From Kingdonia uniflora (Eukaryota > Streptophyta > Magnoliopsida > Ranunculales > Circaeasteraceae), in NCBI GenBank assembly GCA_014058105.1, contig JACGCM010002784.1:1488001-1552000 (forward strand): a DNA stretch of 64,000 nucleotides. The letters are read 5' to 3'. The position numbers were made by a program, and so were the translations under genes. Each line of letters opens with the position of its first letter. Within the stretch, counting starts at the first letter, position 1. Shown piece after piece: positions 10,730 to 24,208 of this stretch. Under the pieces are notes generated by a model. That model ran no database searches. It was given only the letters and a program-made list of their open reading frames with translations, and was not told the origin of the DNA.

Positions 10730-11510
10730 CGATGCATCTTTGAGTGGACTTTCGAAGAAATGCCTGGGGTCGATACGACTCTCACCTCATCTTCGAGATG
10801 AAGTCAACATTGAGATCGAGAAATTGATCAAAGTGGGATTCATTCGAGAAGCCAAGTATCCAGATTAGATATCCAACATCGTTGTTGTTCTAAAGAAGAG
10901 CGGAAAGGTCCGAGTTTGTGTAGATTTCACTGATCTAATCAAGCACACTCCAAAGAATAGTTTCCCTCTTCCCATCATCCATCAAATTCTTGATTCCATG
11001 GCAGATCATGAACTCCTATCTATGATGGACGCTGCTTCTGAATACAATTAAATTCCTCTCTTGGAAGAAGATCAAGAAAAAACTACTTTTATCACTGAAA
11101 AAGGACTTTACTACTACAAAGTCATGCCCTTTAGACTAAAGAATGTAGGCACACTTATCAACGGCTAATGACGGCTATGTTCAAAATACATCTTGGGAAA
11201 ATCGTTAAAGTCTACATCGATGATCTCTTATGTAAGAACATACAGTCAAACAACCACATCACAGATCTCACCACAATATTCAGCATTCTACGATCTTACA
11301 GGATGCGACTCAATTCTAATAAGTATTAATTCGGAGTACATTCAGGCCATTTCCTCAGCCATCTCATCAGCAAGAAGGGGATTGAGGCCGACCCAGATCA
11401 AATTTGAGCTCTCGTCAACATGCCATCTCCAAAAATAGCGAAGGACGTACAAAACTTACCGGCAAGATCACCGTTATCAACCAATTTATTTCTAAATCTT
11501 TATATCTTTG
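10730..11510 (+). pseudogene. Element B reverse transcriptase
   Basis: Fragments in shifting frames are LKKSGKVRVCVDFTDLIKHT, PKNSFPLPIIHQILDSMADH, LSMMDAASEYN then a stop, EKTTFITEKGLYYYKVMPF, and KIVKVYIDDLLCKN. YIDD is the catalytic motif of the polymerase. RT block 'GKVR.C.D...LN...PK..fPLP.I..l.D' is evident. Several stops make it inactive. SHLISKKGIEADPDQI, just downstream, is the connection region. Confidence 0.85.
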
Positions 11511-11619
11511 TTGTTGGTTGTTCCTACTACTTTGCGGTTATACCAAATAAGGAAAAGTTCAGCCTAATGCAGAGATCCAATGGACATCATAATGCGAGGT
11601 AGCTTTTTAGGAACTCAAA

Positions 11620-12545
11620 ACCTATTTAGGGAAGTCTCCCATCATGAGTATCCCGGTAGATAATGATGAACTGATTATCTACCTAGCAGTTTTAGACACT
11701 TCTATCAACTCGGTTCTCATTCGACTTGAAGGGAAGATCGAAAAACCAGTCTACTTCATCAGCAAAGCCCTTACTCCAGCAAAAATGAGGTATTATAAAA
11801 TCGATATACTCCTTCTAACTCTTGTTTACACTTCACAAAAGCTTAAGTACTACTTCCAAGCTCACTCAATCATAGTCATGAAAAACTACCCACTCCGGGA
11901 AGTTTTGTCCAAGAAAGTGAAATTTAGTAGAGTGTAATAATGGTCAGTAAGTTTGAGAGAACATGAGATCAAGTTCGAACAATGACATTCAGAAAAGGGT
12001 TAGGTCGCTTCTGATGTTCTAGCAGATTTTCTCATGGAAGATCCCGAGTGGGAGAAGCACGATCCTGACCTTGCAGAAGAAATTACAGAAGATCCACCCA
12101 CCAAACCATTTGACGAGCGAGCTGAATGGATTATAAAGAAAGGGTGGAGACTTCTTACAAATGGTTCAGCAGGACCCGCAGGGTCAGGAATTGGAATTGT
12201 ATTGATTACCACTTCCAACGACAGAATCGAGAAATCAGTCCGCTTAGATTTTGAAGCCTCCAACAACGTCACAGAATATGAAGCTTAAATTTATGAACTC
12301 GACCTCGCTCTTGAGCTTGGCGTTCCAAAGTTCTTAGTCTATACAGATTCTCTACTCATCGTCCACCATTACTCTGAACAATACAAGAAGAATGGTAAGC
12401 TGATCGAGTATGTAGCCCTCATTGCTGACAGGATGAACAGGTTTGCGCAAGCAACTATCGACTATCTACCTTGAAGTGAGAACCGACACGCTGATTCCTT
12501 GGCTTACCTAGCCGGGGTTTTGGATATAGAAGCAAGTTATCTACA
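11620..12545 (+). pseudogene. Element B RNase H regions
   Basis: The first part (11641-11937) gives LIIYLAVLDTSINSVLIRLE and KPVYFISKALTPAKMRYYKI, the gypsy RNase H pattern. A second part (12034-12540) gives FDERAEWIIKKGWRLLTNGS, AGPAGSGIGIVLITTSNDRI, RLDFEASNNVTEYEA and the segment with HADSLAYLAG. It resembles the additional archaeal-type RNase H domain (aRH) known in Tat elements, with 'W.L..DGS....G.G.G.vl' and 'A.NN..EYEA'. The aspartate expected in DGS is Asn here. This aRH-like part supports Tat lineage membership. Confidence 0.75.
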
Positions 12546-12639
12546 GAGCGAAGTGATGTCAACCCCTAGCATTAATCTCTATTTTGCATGCACGATCAAC
12601 ACTGGGGGCAATAAAGAAAAAAGATAATTGGTGAAAGCC

Positions 12640-13560
12640 CTTCATCGCCTATCTTAGCTCCAATTATAAATGTAAAGGGCCCCTCCCAATAGATCTAAAA
12701 GAGCACCGACAGTTGATCGAGAACTTAAAGCGTTACACAGTTTAGAACGGTGGCCTCTACCGCCGCTCAATCACCGGGCCTTATCTCAAGTGCCTCTCCA
12801 AGATGAAGGCAGACGGAATGCTCAGGGATTTACACGAAAGAACTTGTGGCTCCCATGTCGTAGGTCGATCATTCTCTAACAGAGGTATTGCATAACGAGT
12901 ATTCTGACCAGGCATGCGTAAGCAAGCAGAAGAGTACTTATGCAAATATGACACATGTCAACGACATGGATACATGATCAGTGCCCCTGCATTCGAGCTA
13001 CATGCAAGCAAGGTGTTTTGTCCATTTAAGTGGTCGGTACTTGATCTTATCGGAGAATTTCCTAATACTCCAGGTAGCCAACAATACCTACTCATAACAG
13101 CATATTATTTTACAAAATGGGTGGAAGCAGTTTTACTCTGTTAAACTAGAAAAGAAGAGGCCGTCTCTTTTATCTGGGAACACATCATCACACGGTTTGG
13201 ATGCCCCCACCTGATTCAGATCGATAACGGGCTACAGTTTGCTGGTGAGAAAGTCGTAGCCTTCCTCAACAAACACAACACCATCTACTCACCATCCAAT
13301 CCTTACTACCCTCAAGGTAATGGCCAAGCCGAAAACGCCAACAAAACCATCGTGAATAGATTCAAGAAAATACTTAATCATAGAAAAAAGGAAATTGGAT
13401 ACGAGAGATTCCTCATGTCTTATGGGCGTACCGTACCACTCCACATTAATCAACCTGCTATACCCCCTTCTTCCTGGCCTATGGCACCGAAGGCATCATT
13501 CCAACAGAATACCACCATCCCATCAAAGATCACGAGCTTATAGACGAAGAAAATGAGTTT
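12640..13560 (+). pseudogene. Element B integrase
   Basis: A zinc-binding N-terminal part (LRDLHERTCGSHVVGRSF and EYLCKYDTCQRHG) precedes the core: FCPFKWSVLDLIGEFPNT, YLLITAYYFTKWVEAV, ITRFGCPHLIQIDNGLQF and SPSNPYYPQGNGQAENANKT. The DDE core positions are visible as D in VLDLIG, D in QIDNG and E in GQAENAN. Stops occur at 13142 and elsewhere. The C-terminal region decays after 13550. It is the plus-strand counterpart of the minus-strand integrase of element C at 29.6-30.1 kb. Confidence 0.85.
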
Positions 13561-13989
13561 GAATTGGCCTGCAATATGAACTGGATTGATGAAACTAAGG
13601 AACACACTATTGCCAACCTAGGTCAATATCATCATATGTTGGCCAGCTCGTACAACAAAAGAGTCTAAAGTTGTATGTTCTAAATCAATGATCTCGTCCT
13701 TAGAGAAATCTCACATCAAATAAAAAAAGTACATGCCGGGAAGCTGGCAGAAAATTAGGAAGGTCAATTCCTTATTATTGGTCGAACTGGTCTGGGATCA
13801 TATTATCTCATGACGGAGCAAGGAGTTCAAATCCCAAATCCATGGAGCATTAGGCAACTGAAACGGTACTGTCGTTAAGTCCTTCACTTTTCCACTTCAA
13901 AATTCTCGTTCTTTCCATTTCAAAAGTGAAATTTCATCTCCATACAGTGTACATTCTATTATATTCAATGAAAACTTTCAAGTTTTTTT

Positions 13990-14895
13990 CCTACATTACT
14001 CTCTACTCACGTAGACTCTACTCTATTACATAGATTAAAGCAAAGGTAATACTAGCTTTTAATCGACCTCTATACAGATTAAAGTAAAGGTAAAACTCTC
14101 TTTTAATTGAACTCTATACAAATTAAAGTAAAGGTAAAACTTGCTTTCAATCAAGCTCTATATAGATTAAAACAAATATAAAACTAGCTTTCAATCGAAC
14201 TCTATACAGATTAAAGCAAAGGTTAAATAGCTTTTAATCGAGCTCTATACAGATTAAAGCAAAGGTAAAACTAGCTTTCAATCGAACTCTATACAGATTA
14301 AAGCAAAAGGTAAAACTAGCTTTCAATCGAACTCTATACAGATTAAAGCAAAGGTAAAACTACATTTCAATCAAACTCTATACAGACTAAAGAAAAGGTA
14401 AAACTAGCTTTCAATCGAACTCTATACATATTAAAGTAAAGGTAAAACTAGTTTTTAATCGAACTCTATACAGATTAAAGCAAAGGTAAAACTAGCTTTC
14501 AATCGATCTCTATATAGTTTAAAGCAGAGCTCTATACAAATTAAAGCACAGGTAAAACTAGCTTTCAATTAAATTTTATACAGATTAAAGCAAAGGTAAA
14601 ATTAGCTTTCAATCGAGCTTTATACAAATTAAAACAAAGGTAAAACTAGCTTTCAATCGAACTCTATACAGATTAAAGCAAAGGTAAAACTAGCTTTCAA
14701 TCAAACTTTATATAGATTAAAGCAAAGGTAAAACTAGCTTTTAATTGAGCTTTATACAAATTAAAGCAAAGGTAAAACTAGCTTTCAATCACCCATCTAT
14801 ACAAAATCTATGATTTAAATAAAGGTAATACTAGTTTTCAATCAAAGATTTCTACCAGACATAAGATAAAGCAAAGGTAAAACTAGTTTTTATCT
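13990..14895 (+). repeat. 44-bp tandem array in element B
   Basis: The unit is about 44 bp (core CTATACAGATTAAAGCAAAGG plus AAAACTAGCTTTCAATCGAA, period checked at 14071, 14115 and 14159). It repeats about 19 times with substitutions, a few small indels and one shortened unit near 14520. It lies between integrase and the antisense gene. Element C has a different array (157 bp) in the same place. Confidence 0.93.
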
Positions 14896-15299
14896 CTCAA
14901 TAAGTCTGCAATAGATACTTCTATAGGTTACATCTACAAGCCACTTTTAAGAGTTCATCTCTGTTGATGGTAGGTCAGCTACGCCTTCCTCTATAATAGA
15001 AGGACGTTTAACCATAAAATCTTGAGCTCGAGCAGCTACAGTAATCCTGCCTTCCTCTACTAATTTAGCAGGTCGAGAACCTAACTCCATTTCCATGGCG
15101 TTCATATAGTTTCCTCGATCTACATTAACTCTTCAAATACATCCTCTTCCCGACAAACATTCGTGCAAGGTATCCCTCTTTAACATAAGTCTTCTAACAT
15201 CTTCCATAAAATAGGCAATAACAGCCATTACTATCTGTGAGCGCGTTGCTTCGGGCATTACTGCCTTGGAAAAATTATCTTTCACTTTCTGATGACGCT

Positions 15300-18200
15300 C
15301 TTACAACTTTTTATACCGTATGTCTTACCATTCCATGTGTCTATCTGCGCGGGACATAATATCAGTATGCCCATTTGCCTTCTCCGCTGCTTTATCTGAC
15401 TCTTCCTGGTTCGTCGTCCTCAATTCTGTTACCTGAGCACGAAGTTCTTCAAGCTCCCTGTCTTTACCTATACTTCCCCCAACATGAGCTTTCTTTAATA
15501 ATTTATCTTTTTTCCTTATCAATTGATCCTTACCCCTGATCACCGGCTCTAACTCCCGCTCTCTGCTATTAGAAGCATCCAGCTTTCCTTAGCACTCTCT
15601 TAAGCGCTCATTTCCTCTTTGTACGTGAGCTTGAATGCGAGTTACACCTTCCCTCAGCTCTCTAATTCGAGTTGATAGCTCAACAGCATCCCCTTTTATA
15701 ATAGAGACCCTAGAATCTTTGACTGCTCGCCAGCCTCGACCTTCTTGACATGCGAATTGGCCATAGCCAAATCGACCTTCAATTGGACCACCCTCACATT
15801 CAATTTATTGCATCGTCTTTGAACCATCCGGAAATCTATATCCTTAGCAGGTAAAGCCTCACTCAACTGCTCAATCGCAATTTTAGATTTGGATAGGTCA
15901 TCTTGAGCTCTCTTCAGCTCGTTATCCTTCTCAATTATTTTTTTCTTCTATCACTCTAGTTCACTTTTGGAACTCACTAGATCAGGTTGAGTCTGTTCTT
16001 GCTCATTCATTTTGCTAATTATTTGGCCCTTCAGACTCACCACAAAACTTTATAACTCTTCCTCTATCGTTTCTAATGACTAGATACGGTATCGAGCCAT
16101 GCCCGCATCCTTATTCTTCACCGTTAATGCATCATTCTAGATTTCGATCTTCTCAGTCTCCTCCTTCGCCTCCTCAAGATCTTTTTGCCCCTTATTAATT
16201 TCAACATCTTTTTCCTCGATCTTCCGAGTCAGATCTTTAACAGTTTGTGTTGCCTCGATAAGCTTAAAATGAACTTTGACATGTTGGTCCTCTAAATCTT
16301 CATGCGCCTATCTCATCCAATCAAACTCCGCTGCAAACTCTTGGTTATATTAGAGTATCTCCTGTTCACTCAAGCGAGCTGACTCCAGTTCAACCTACAT
16401 CACAGAAACAATACATCAAGTTAGATTCAATAACACTCAACATTCAGATCATAATACAAGAGTCTAATTTCTAACAAATTTCTATTTTTTGACATCTACT
16501 GTTGTGAAACTGTTTCTAAACTTAAGGTCGAAGTATGATCCCAATTCGATGACAATAACACGTACATCCAATTTCCAGGTATACATTCTTTATGTTCTAT
16601 CTTTTTCAATACTTTGGTTTATCTATACACATTTGATTACCATTTCCCCTAAATTGTTAACACATTTTCGGTCTATCTCTATATTCTAATTTTTACTTTC
16701 TAACTCTAAAGTAATACAACATACAAGTCAAATATTTCTTGCTCTCCTCTAACTTGTAACTCTTCTTGCGAAGCAACAGGGACGTTGAGGCATCTTTCTC
16801 CTTAGCAAGCTCATTCTCTAACTTCTCAATTCTGAGGCGCACATCCTTAAGTTCCTACAAACAATTTTTGCAAGCATCTTTTGGCCTACCGAACTTTATC
16901 CTACAAAATAATATCCCATACAATTACAGTTCTAAAACCCCATAAATCACACAGCCATAAATTTAACAATTTTACTCTACCTTCTCATTCTCATTCTCTG
17001 GATTCTCATTGTCATCCCCTTAGTTCTCTAACCCAGTTTAGGGAGAGACACCATCCAACAACATCATCTTCCACCTCGTCCTCTTCCACATATGTACCCT
17101 CCATAATGGCTATAATCTCAGCTTTAGAGTACCCCAATTTGAGGAGTTGATACCCGAGTCTATCCCACTGGACTACCACCTCATCCAAGTTCTTCGGTGC
17201 TTCGTCTATCAGCTCGCTAATATGCACCTCATGCGCAGTCTTTACAAAATCAAGTCGTTGCCCCTCCTGAACCAGGTCTGACTTTAATCGAGCCACCTTC
17301 TTTTTGAGCTCCACCTTCCTATTCTCGAGCTCATCTTTTCCATCCTCGGTCCCGAGGCAGATCCCCTTCGGCAAGCGAGCAGCCTACCATAAATCGAACA
17401 TATTTTCAGCTTGAATCATAATACAAAGTTCAAAAACAAACAAGTCATAAAACTTACCATTTTGTTCATCTCCACAACACCCTTGCGAGCTGCAAGCCTC
17501 ACCCTATCCTCTATAGCTCTCAGCTCATCTATCTTAACAGGTCGATTCTCCATGACCTTCACCCCAATCATTTCAGTAGGAGGATCTACCCTCATCTTTT
17601 CATATCCCCCTCGACCTCACCACTCCCCGTGGTTTCAGAGGTCGAGCCACGCTTCAAAACCCTCTTCTTCATAAACTTTTGAGCTAACTTGCTCAAAGTA
17701 GTAGATTCTGGCATTTGCGTAAAATCCAACACAGTGGCATTCGGCGAAGCCACTCGCTTTTCTACAACATCCCCGATTTTCATACCGACTCCAACCCCCA
17801 TCATTAGTCTCGTCTCTTGAGACTTTTAAACCTTCTCAGATCTACTGTTAGCTCATTTATTTTAATAAATACCAAGGTTTTTTAGCACTGCCTCAAGCTC
17901 AACCCCTTCTTGAGCAATATTATCTAACAGGGACTCCTTCTTCACCTTCGATTGAGGGCCTGTAAAATAAACACAACACACTATCAAATAACAGAATAAC
18001 CTTTAATAACAGCAGTTCGATATTATATACTATTACACTTACTTTTCTTCACAGTTCTATACAGAAGTTCCATGGGTTCTTCATCTTCTCTCTGAATACA
18101 ATCACCTTTTACCCATATCACATTATCATTCCATATTCGACCTTCTAAATTCAGATCGAAGAAAAGCGGTCGAGACGAGCTGGAAAATAAGTATTCTCCT

Positions 18201-18800
18201 CCAGTTGCAGAATAATTTTTCACACCATAGAACTGCAAAACATCTTCAGGAGATATTCTCCTCTCCACCTCATTCTCCTCCCACATGTTCCCATTCAACT
18301 AGGCAGGGCAAGCCTCTATGGTATTCATTATCCCTTTTGCAAGATTGCTAAGGGGTAGACTTAATCCATACTCTAACTGAGATAGGTAACACAAAAAACC
18401 CTCGTCTAGATCACCCTGAACATTTCCATCAAAATACTCCAAGGAGATCGAATCTTCCACCCCCCTCCCCTATCAATTTTTCCTTCTCTAAATCAGGCAA
18501 TAAAAAGAAATACTCCTCCTCAAATTCAATAATACAACTTTTAAACTGCCTACCAACATGTTCTACGACGTTACCCCATATTCCCCCTACTAGGGTCTTG
18601 GATTTACAAAACTCTCTAAACGCATCGGAGTTCGGAGGGTATTATACCAATTGTCCAGGGAAATATGGAAATTGAGCAACTACTACTTCGTCCTCCCTAT
18701 CAGATGCTACATTCTCATACTCAGCCAACCGACTAGAGGTCGACACCTCCATAACAGGTAAAGTCTCAATCTTAACTACAAGTCAAAGGATGAGGTTTGA
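15300..18800 (-). pseudogene. Element B antisense gene, downstream (coiled-coil) part
   Basis: This reads on minus, opposite to gag-pol. Near 18.3-18.7 kb it gives YPPNSDAFREFCKSK, then ISPEDVLQFYGVKNYSATGG and WNDNVIWVKGDCIQREDEEP, which match element C's plus-strand YPSGSDAFREICKAK, IAPENILQFYGVKNFKASGG and NDNIIWVKDNC. Further on come MPKGICLGTEDGKDELENRK (from 17374) and coiled-coil segments such as ELEELRAQVTELRTTNQEES (15543-15325). Stops are frequent. Function is unknown; the proteins resemble coiled-coil products annotated in plants as putative gypsy-type transposon proteins. It continues upstream at 32218-31800, beyond element C. Confidence 0.7.
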
Positions 18801-20901
18801 GTCTACACAGATATTCCTCACGCTCGACGTGCATACAGGTTCAGGTATTCTATCATTATCTTTTACAAATGCATGCACACATTTACCATACATCCATCAT
18901 ACATACACGTATATCATATCGTATCTCTTTTTCACACATATACCAAATATATTTTTATAGGTTACTATAAATAGTAATTTTTTGAAATTTGAAAGCCACA
19001 AAAATCTTTCAAACATACATTCACAATATCATATATTATCTACTAACCTTCAACGTTTGAATACGAATCTGAAGGAGCGTCAAATCCTTCCTTCACAACG
19101 TTGCTATATAGCCACCGTCGCGACTCAATCTTTGCAACTTTCTCTCGCTTTTATTATTGATCACTCTTGCCCAATCTCTCATGTGAATCTATGCTATTTT
19201 TTCTCTTTTTTTTTCACTATTCTTCAAATTTTTAGAAGTTGATAAATGTTTGAATGAGGAAGATGAAGCATTATTTATAGTTTCTCTCTCTAACTACTGG
19301 TAGTTATTGGGCCTCCCATGATTCACCCTCAGTTTTGGAACTGAGGCGTCCCTTTCACAATTAATGTCAGATATTTTACATATTTTCGGTGAAAATACTT
19401 TCCTATCATTTCCCCATGCCCTATATTTTAATATATTTTCATCTCTCCTACCTAAATCTCCATCTGACCTCCCTACACTCATGATAACTCAACACTTGGA
19501 CACAATCAAACTTTTCCTGCAATTACGCAAAGAGACAAAAATCAAAGCTACCTATTTTTTTCTATTACTTTATAAAAGTTCTGACGTTATTTCCAAAGCT
19601 CTCCCATTTTAAATTCAAATTTTTTATTCACAACAGTCACAAACAATATTTGTAACAAAAGAGGACATATTCAAAACTTTATTCTAACTACATTTCGATT
19701 ACAGTTATTCGACCTCATACAATTTACTCCCTCACATATAATTACACATAAAACATTTTACATGTCTTGTAAGGCCACATCTAATCAGTTTGCCCCCAAT
19801 AATCCTCACATTCTCCTCTTTATTCTATTCCTCAACAATTTGCCTCACTGTCTCTCTTTGAGCTGCAGGCTCCAGAATCACTTCACGGAATATCTCCGTG
19901 TAAAAATGATGCCCAATCACAAGCTCCCTCGCCCTCAAATCCATGCCTTTGAACTGCAATTCAGATTTAGGCAATTCAAAATCATAATCTAACAACCCGA
20001 AAATCCTCTCTCAAACTTCAGTTGTCTTTAACGCTAACTACCCTTTAGCAGCCTGACGAACTCTCACAGATCGAGTCCTCACCCTATTCTTTTTCTTCTG
20101 CCTCCTTAAATCATATTTCCTCATATTTATGTAATTTTCTAGATCACTTCAAATCCTCCACATTCCGTATATATTTATATCTATTTTTTTATAACAGAAA
20201 ACCCTAAGATCATGATGAGAAAGTTATTTGAACTTATCTATCCACATCGACCTCTTTGGATTCGTTCTATCTTATTTCGAACTTATGTGCCCCCCAATCC
20301 AACATTTTAAGTGAGATCTTCTTAAGCTCGAATTTATACTTTTTATAAATTCTATATCCTCTACAATATTCTCCCCCCATAATTCTAAGTTATTTAGTTC
20401 GAAACAGATTCTTACACATCTTCTATTTTACAGACACATTTTTTATAGCTCGACTGCTAAAATATATATTTTTTATATATTATATTTCGTCTTCTACTCA
20501 TACATATCTGTATTTCTTATAACCCTATTTTAATCACAAGAGTTACTTTTATCTATCAACACAAAGTTTGAATAAATCATTTTTATTAAGCTCAAAATAT
20601 CAATTACAAATAACAAGTATTTCCGATATTTTACGGATAATAAGTCTTTCAGGTACTGTTATATTTCATTCTCAAAATCCTATCAGTTTTCAGTGATGTT
20701 TCGCTCTAAGAATCTTCTAAAGCAAAGTTGGAACATAAAATTATTGAGCATCCATCCTTCTTCACGCCATTTACTTCAGCAAGAAACTAAGTTTTGTCAA
20801 AGTCTAGACATGGAAGCAAGGACATCCGTGCTTGAACCAACTCTTCAAACATAAGGCCTTCTCAGCGCCAAGAAACAATGATTGTGCAGGGTCAAGACTT
20901 C
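18800..20901. other. AT-rich part of element B, no recognised gene
   Basis: By position this is the antisense gene's upstream or intron region in element B, corresponding to 22.1-24.2 kb of element C. Only short unmotived open stretches are present. A 23-bp segment (CTTCTCAGCGCCAAGAAACA plus three bases) occurs twice, at about 20858 and 20898, directly beside the end of element C. Confidence 0.5.
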
Positions 20902-20913
20902 TCAGCGCCAAGA

Positions 20914-21492
20914 AACAATGGTCAAATTCCGTAGCTCGATACGATTAGGAATTAGCTATCATACCAATGATCTTATAACAATATGATAATGGAAAGCAAG
21001 AAATTGAAACAAGTATTTTTAGAGTGGAAATCCTCTGAATATGTAAAAAACCACAACCTCATATGGAAGATTTTTGTAAAAGTATATTTATAGCTTCAAG
21101 TGAAAATCTTTATTACAAGTGATCTCTAGAATATAGAAATGCCTTTGATCTCGTAAATAAAAAGTTTTAGTAATTTTTCTGGTCCTCGTCTCTTCTGGAA
21201 CTTCTCCTTTTTATAGGCTTTTACCACAGCTTTTCGTCATGCTGAAGCACGTCTTCTGCATAATGTGGTTAGTGGTGATTGACTGAATAATTGACAAGTT
21301 CGCAGGAGACAAGTGCCTTAGACTGAATAACGTTTTTCGGGTTTAGCTCGATGTAGTTTCTTATATAGTTCGTAGGGTTGGTTAGAATGTTTGACTGGAG
21401 TATTGTGTGCTGAAATTGTGTGGGCCTGCGATGGAGGTAGATCGAACTGAGTAAGCTCGATTATGAGTGAGGTCGAGGAATAAGTCCCTACA
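20914..21492 (-). repeat. Element C 3' LTR
   Basis: This is the direct copy of 31214-31792, matching through GTCAAATTC...CCCTACA. On its own strand it begins TGTAGGGAC. The last few bases (plus-strand 20914-20918) differ from the TGTAATGG edge of the other copy. Differences between the LTRs are numerous, many of the C/T or G/A type, as expected for an old methylated element. Confidence 0.88.
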
Positions 21493-21780
21493 ATCGCCCC
21501 CTCGCAATAGAAGTCACGGGTGACTTTGGTTGAGAAAATTTTTTTTTTTTTGAAATGGCGCAATTATGGCTTTTGACTGGGTGGAAGTTACGTAATATTG
21601 GAAAGTGATGGGTATTAAATGATGGTGCGGATGTATGTGACGGTTTGTGCTTAAATTGTCGCGTCCGTAATAAATGACGACGCTTGGGAAAACATGCCTG
21701 TACAATAAAGTTTGGGTTATATAAAGAGTACATTTATCACCTTGTTTGGGTAAAATCTTGCATGGGTAACGCTCTCTGAA

Positions 21781-22080
21781 ATGGTGAAAACTAGGAGTAT
21801 GGTCCTTGATGAGAGAATTGCGTCCGAAGCGCAGCGGTTGAAGTTGAAGTACTTTGGTGACCAGTCTCTAGAAATGGTGATCCCAACGCCTGTTCCACCG
21901 ATATATCGAGGTTTGTCGGGAGGGGAAGTGGTTGAAGTTGAGGAAGATTTCTACTGTAAGTAGAGATTTCATGTCTACGTCGTGACGGGCGAGGAACATT
22001 GGGCATGTCTCTGCACCCTTGCGGAAGACAGGGTTAGGGGTTCATATGCAGGGAAAGGTGCATCTGCGGGGCAGATGCGC
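21781..22080 (+). pseudogene. Element C antisense gene, first conserved ORF
   Basis: MVKTRSMVLDERIASEAQRL and KLKYFGDQSLEMVIPTPVPP are followed by a TAG at about 21961 and, in the same frame, RFHVYVVTGEEHWACL. The outer copy at 32218-31883 (minus) reads MVKTPRMAYEERVFAEMQRF, KLRYFGDQSLEMPTPIPVPP and WRFYCVVLTGEERWRC. The two agree in frame and length, so the ORF was once selected. A Gly/Arg-rich stretch follows in both copies (near 22160 here). The domain was not recognised. Confidence 0.65.
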
Positions 22081-22958
22081 TGATTTTATATGGTGCCAGG
22101 GATTCTAAGGTTGAGCCATCTTTATCTCTACCAACTCTGCGGTTGTGATGGTTATAGAAGAGGCGGTGGTGGCAGTGGAGGAGGAAAATTGGTAGGAAGG
22201 TTTTGTTGAGGCATTTCTATCGTGGTTTTGTACTCTATAGATCCTTCATCTTGTTTTGTGGGAGCTACACTGAGTCTACTACTTGCATAATTTTTGGTTG
22301 GAGTTCGATTGTACTTTAACCGAGCCATGTGAGGAGGGCTCTTTGCTGGTTCCACTATTTTCTTCGCGTCAGGGTGAAACATCACTGAAGTAAGAAGAAC
22401 TGGAAAAGATGATGCCTTGCCATGCCTGGTTGGCCTGTAGCTTTGAACAAACAGGGAAAACTTGTTATCTATAAAGTACCTGAAGTTCGGTGCTGGACGA
22501 TAACATGTTGTTGTATTCTTGTGTGAAAACTTGTTATCTGTAAATTGTGTTATGAGTAATATGAATATAAATTGATTCTCACAAATTTTGTGTATAAAAT
22601 TTTTCTTGAATCGACTTGAAATGTGTTAGTTGAATAACTGTTTGATAAGTGCTGAAATAACGTTCGAACTGAGATGCGTATTTGATATAAAAGATCTATG
22701 TTTTAACAAGAAATGAAATAAAAATTGTAGAAATATGTTAATTCGAGTTATTTTTAAGGTCGACAGAGATACTACTCATAAGGTCGATTGTACTAACTAG
22801 TGAGTGTACTAATGTGGGGATAAGTTTTAATAAGTGAGTCCAAGATCCTGGGTTTCAGTTACGCGATATTAGGTTAAAACTGAGTGAAAGGAGGAAGTGA
22901 TTGGGAAATCTTATAAATACTGATAGGATGTCCTGGAAAAGCTCAAGGGAAGGTTGGG

Positions 22959-23270
22959 ATGGTGCGGACTCGATCTCAGAGGATTTGTCATGCTGCAGAA
23001 GGTCGATTAGCCATAAAAACTACTGAGGTGCGGGAGAGAATTTTTGGCTCGCTCGGTTACGACGCTGAGTTACCGATGAGGGTGTGCCTCGAAGGGTTAG
23101 ATATCAGGACTAGAGAACTTGAGTATGCTCGCTACTTTTATGAGTCATTCTTTCGCGTATTCATGAGGAATTTGACAGAATGAGAAACGGTGGTGGGTTT
23201 GATTGCTGAAGTGGAGATCAATTTTGAAGATATGAGGATTATTGAATGATGTGATCAAATGCAGGTTGCT
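22959..23270 (+). pseudogene. Element C antisense gene, second ORF starting MVRTRS
   Basis: MVRTRSQRICHAAEGRLAIK, TTEVRERIFGSLGYDAELPM and ELEYARYFYESFFRVFMRNL run to a stop at 23181, with further sense-like codons (GLIAEVEINFEDMRII) after it. The first six residues echo the MVKTRS of the preceding ORF, suggesting a duplicated start exon or a shared nucleic-acid-binding N-terminus. No known domain was recognised. Confidence 0.45.
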
Positions 23271-24208
23271 AAAGTTTTCCAAAGCTGGGATGGATATTGT
23301 TTAAATGTTTTTATGAATAAGATAAATGTTGAAATGTACTAGAAATAATATAAGTCAATTGGATCCTCAATAGGGAGAATATATTTAGAGACTATTCAGC
23401 AAGTAATTTGAATAAATTTGAATATTTGTATGATTTTGAAATTGATGTTAATCACTAAAAGTATGATAAACAAGGATTGTGAAACAAAAATATGTGAATG
23501 CAGAAGCTTCTAGTTTTGTTTTATTGAAAGAAAAAAAAGGAAAGTGCTCTGACATCTCACAGTGCAAGTCATCATGAGTGAGGGGACGCTAAGAAAAGAT
23601 TTGGAAAGAGGGTAACAAGAGACATTAATAAATGAGGAGATTTGTTATGATGAAAAGGTGACTTTATCAAAAAGGTACACGGCGTCTAACATGGAGAGTG
23701 GAAAGGACGCCTCGGTTCTAGAATCGTGGACGGTTCGTGCGAGGGGTAATAAATGCCTGCTGCATGAGAGAGAAAATATAAACAGTTCTTCTTCGTCTCC
23801 AAACAATCATTTTACCACAAAAGACTTGGAGAGCAATCAGAGAGAAAGGTGAAAGATCAGGGGAATAAATCAAAAGTTTTCTAAAGACGATAAATGGTTA
23901 AAGAGGGCAAAAGGTTTGGGATCTCGTAGGTGGGAATATAGCAGTGTTGTGAGGAGAAAGCTTGACTCTTCTGCCGATCCGCATCCGGATATTAAAAGTT
24001 AGCTGAGATATATATGCAATATACTTTGATATTCTATTGTGTAAATATATGTGTTATGCGTGATTGACTTATTCAGAGATATATGTTAAATATATTGATA
24101 TATACGTATACATAGATGGAAGAATGATAAATACTTTAACTTGTATATAGGCTGAGCGTAAGAGGCATCTGTGCAGGTCGTAATAGTCCTGTAGAGTCTT
24201 TTTTTAAG

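Noticed and set aside
14030..14890. Possible independent satellite array
   Set aside because: It is bounded by element B integrase and its antisense gene, so it belongs to the retroelement rather than being a free satellite.
22152..22385. Minus-strand Pro-rich 77-codon open stretch in element C
   Set aside because: It is the complement of the Gly-rich stretch of the antisense gene and has no conserved counterpart in element B.
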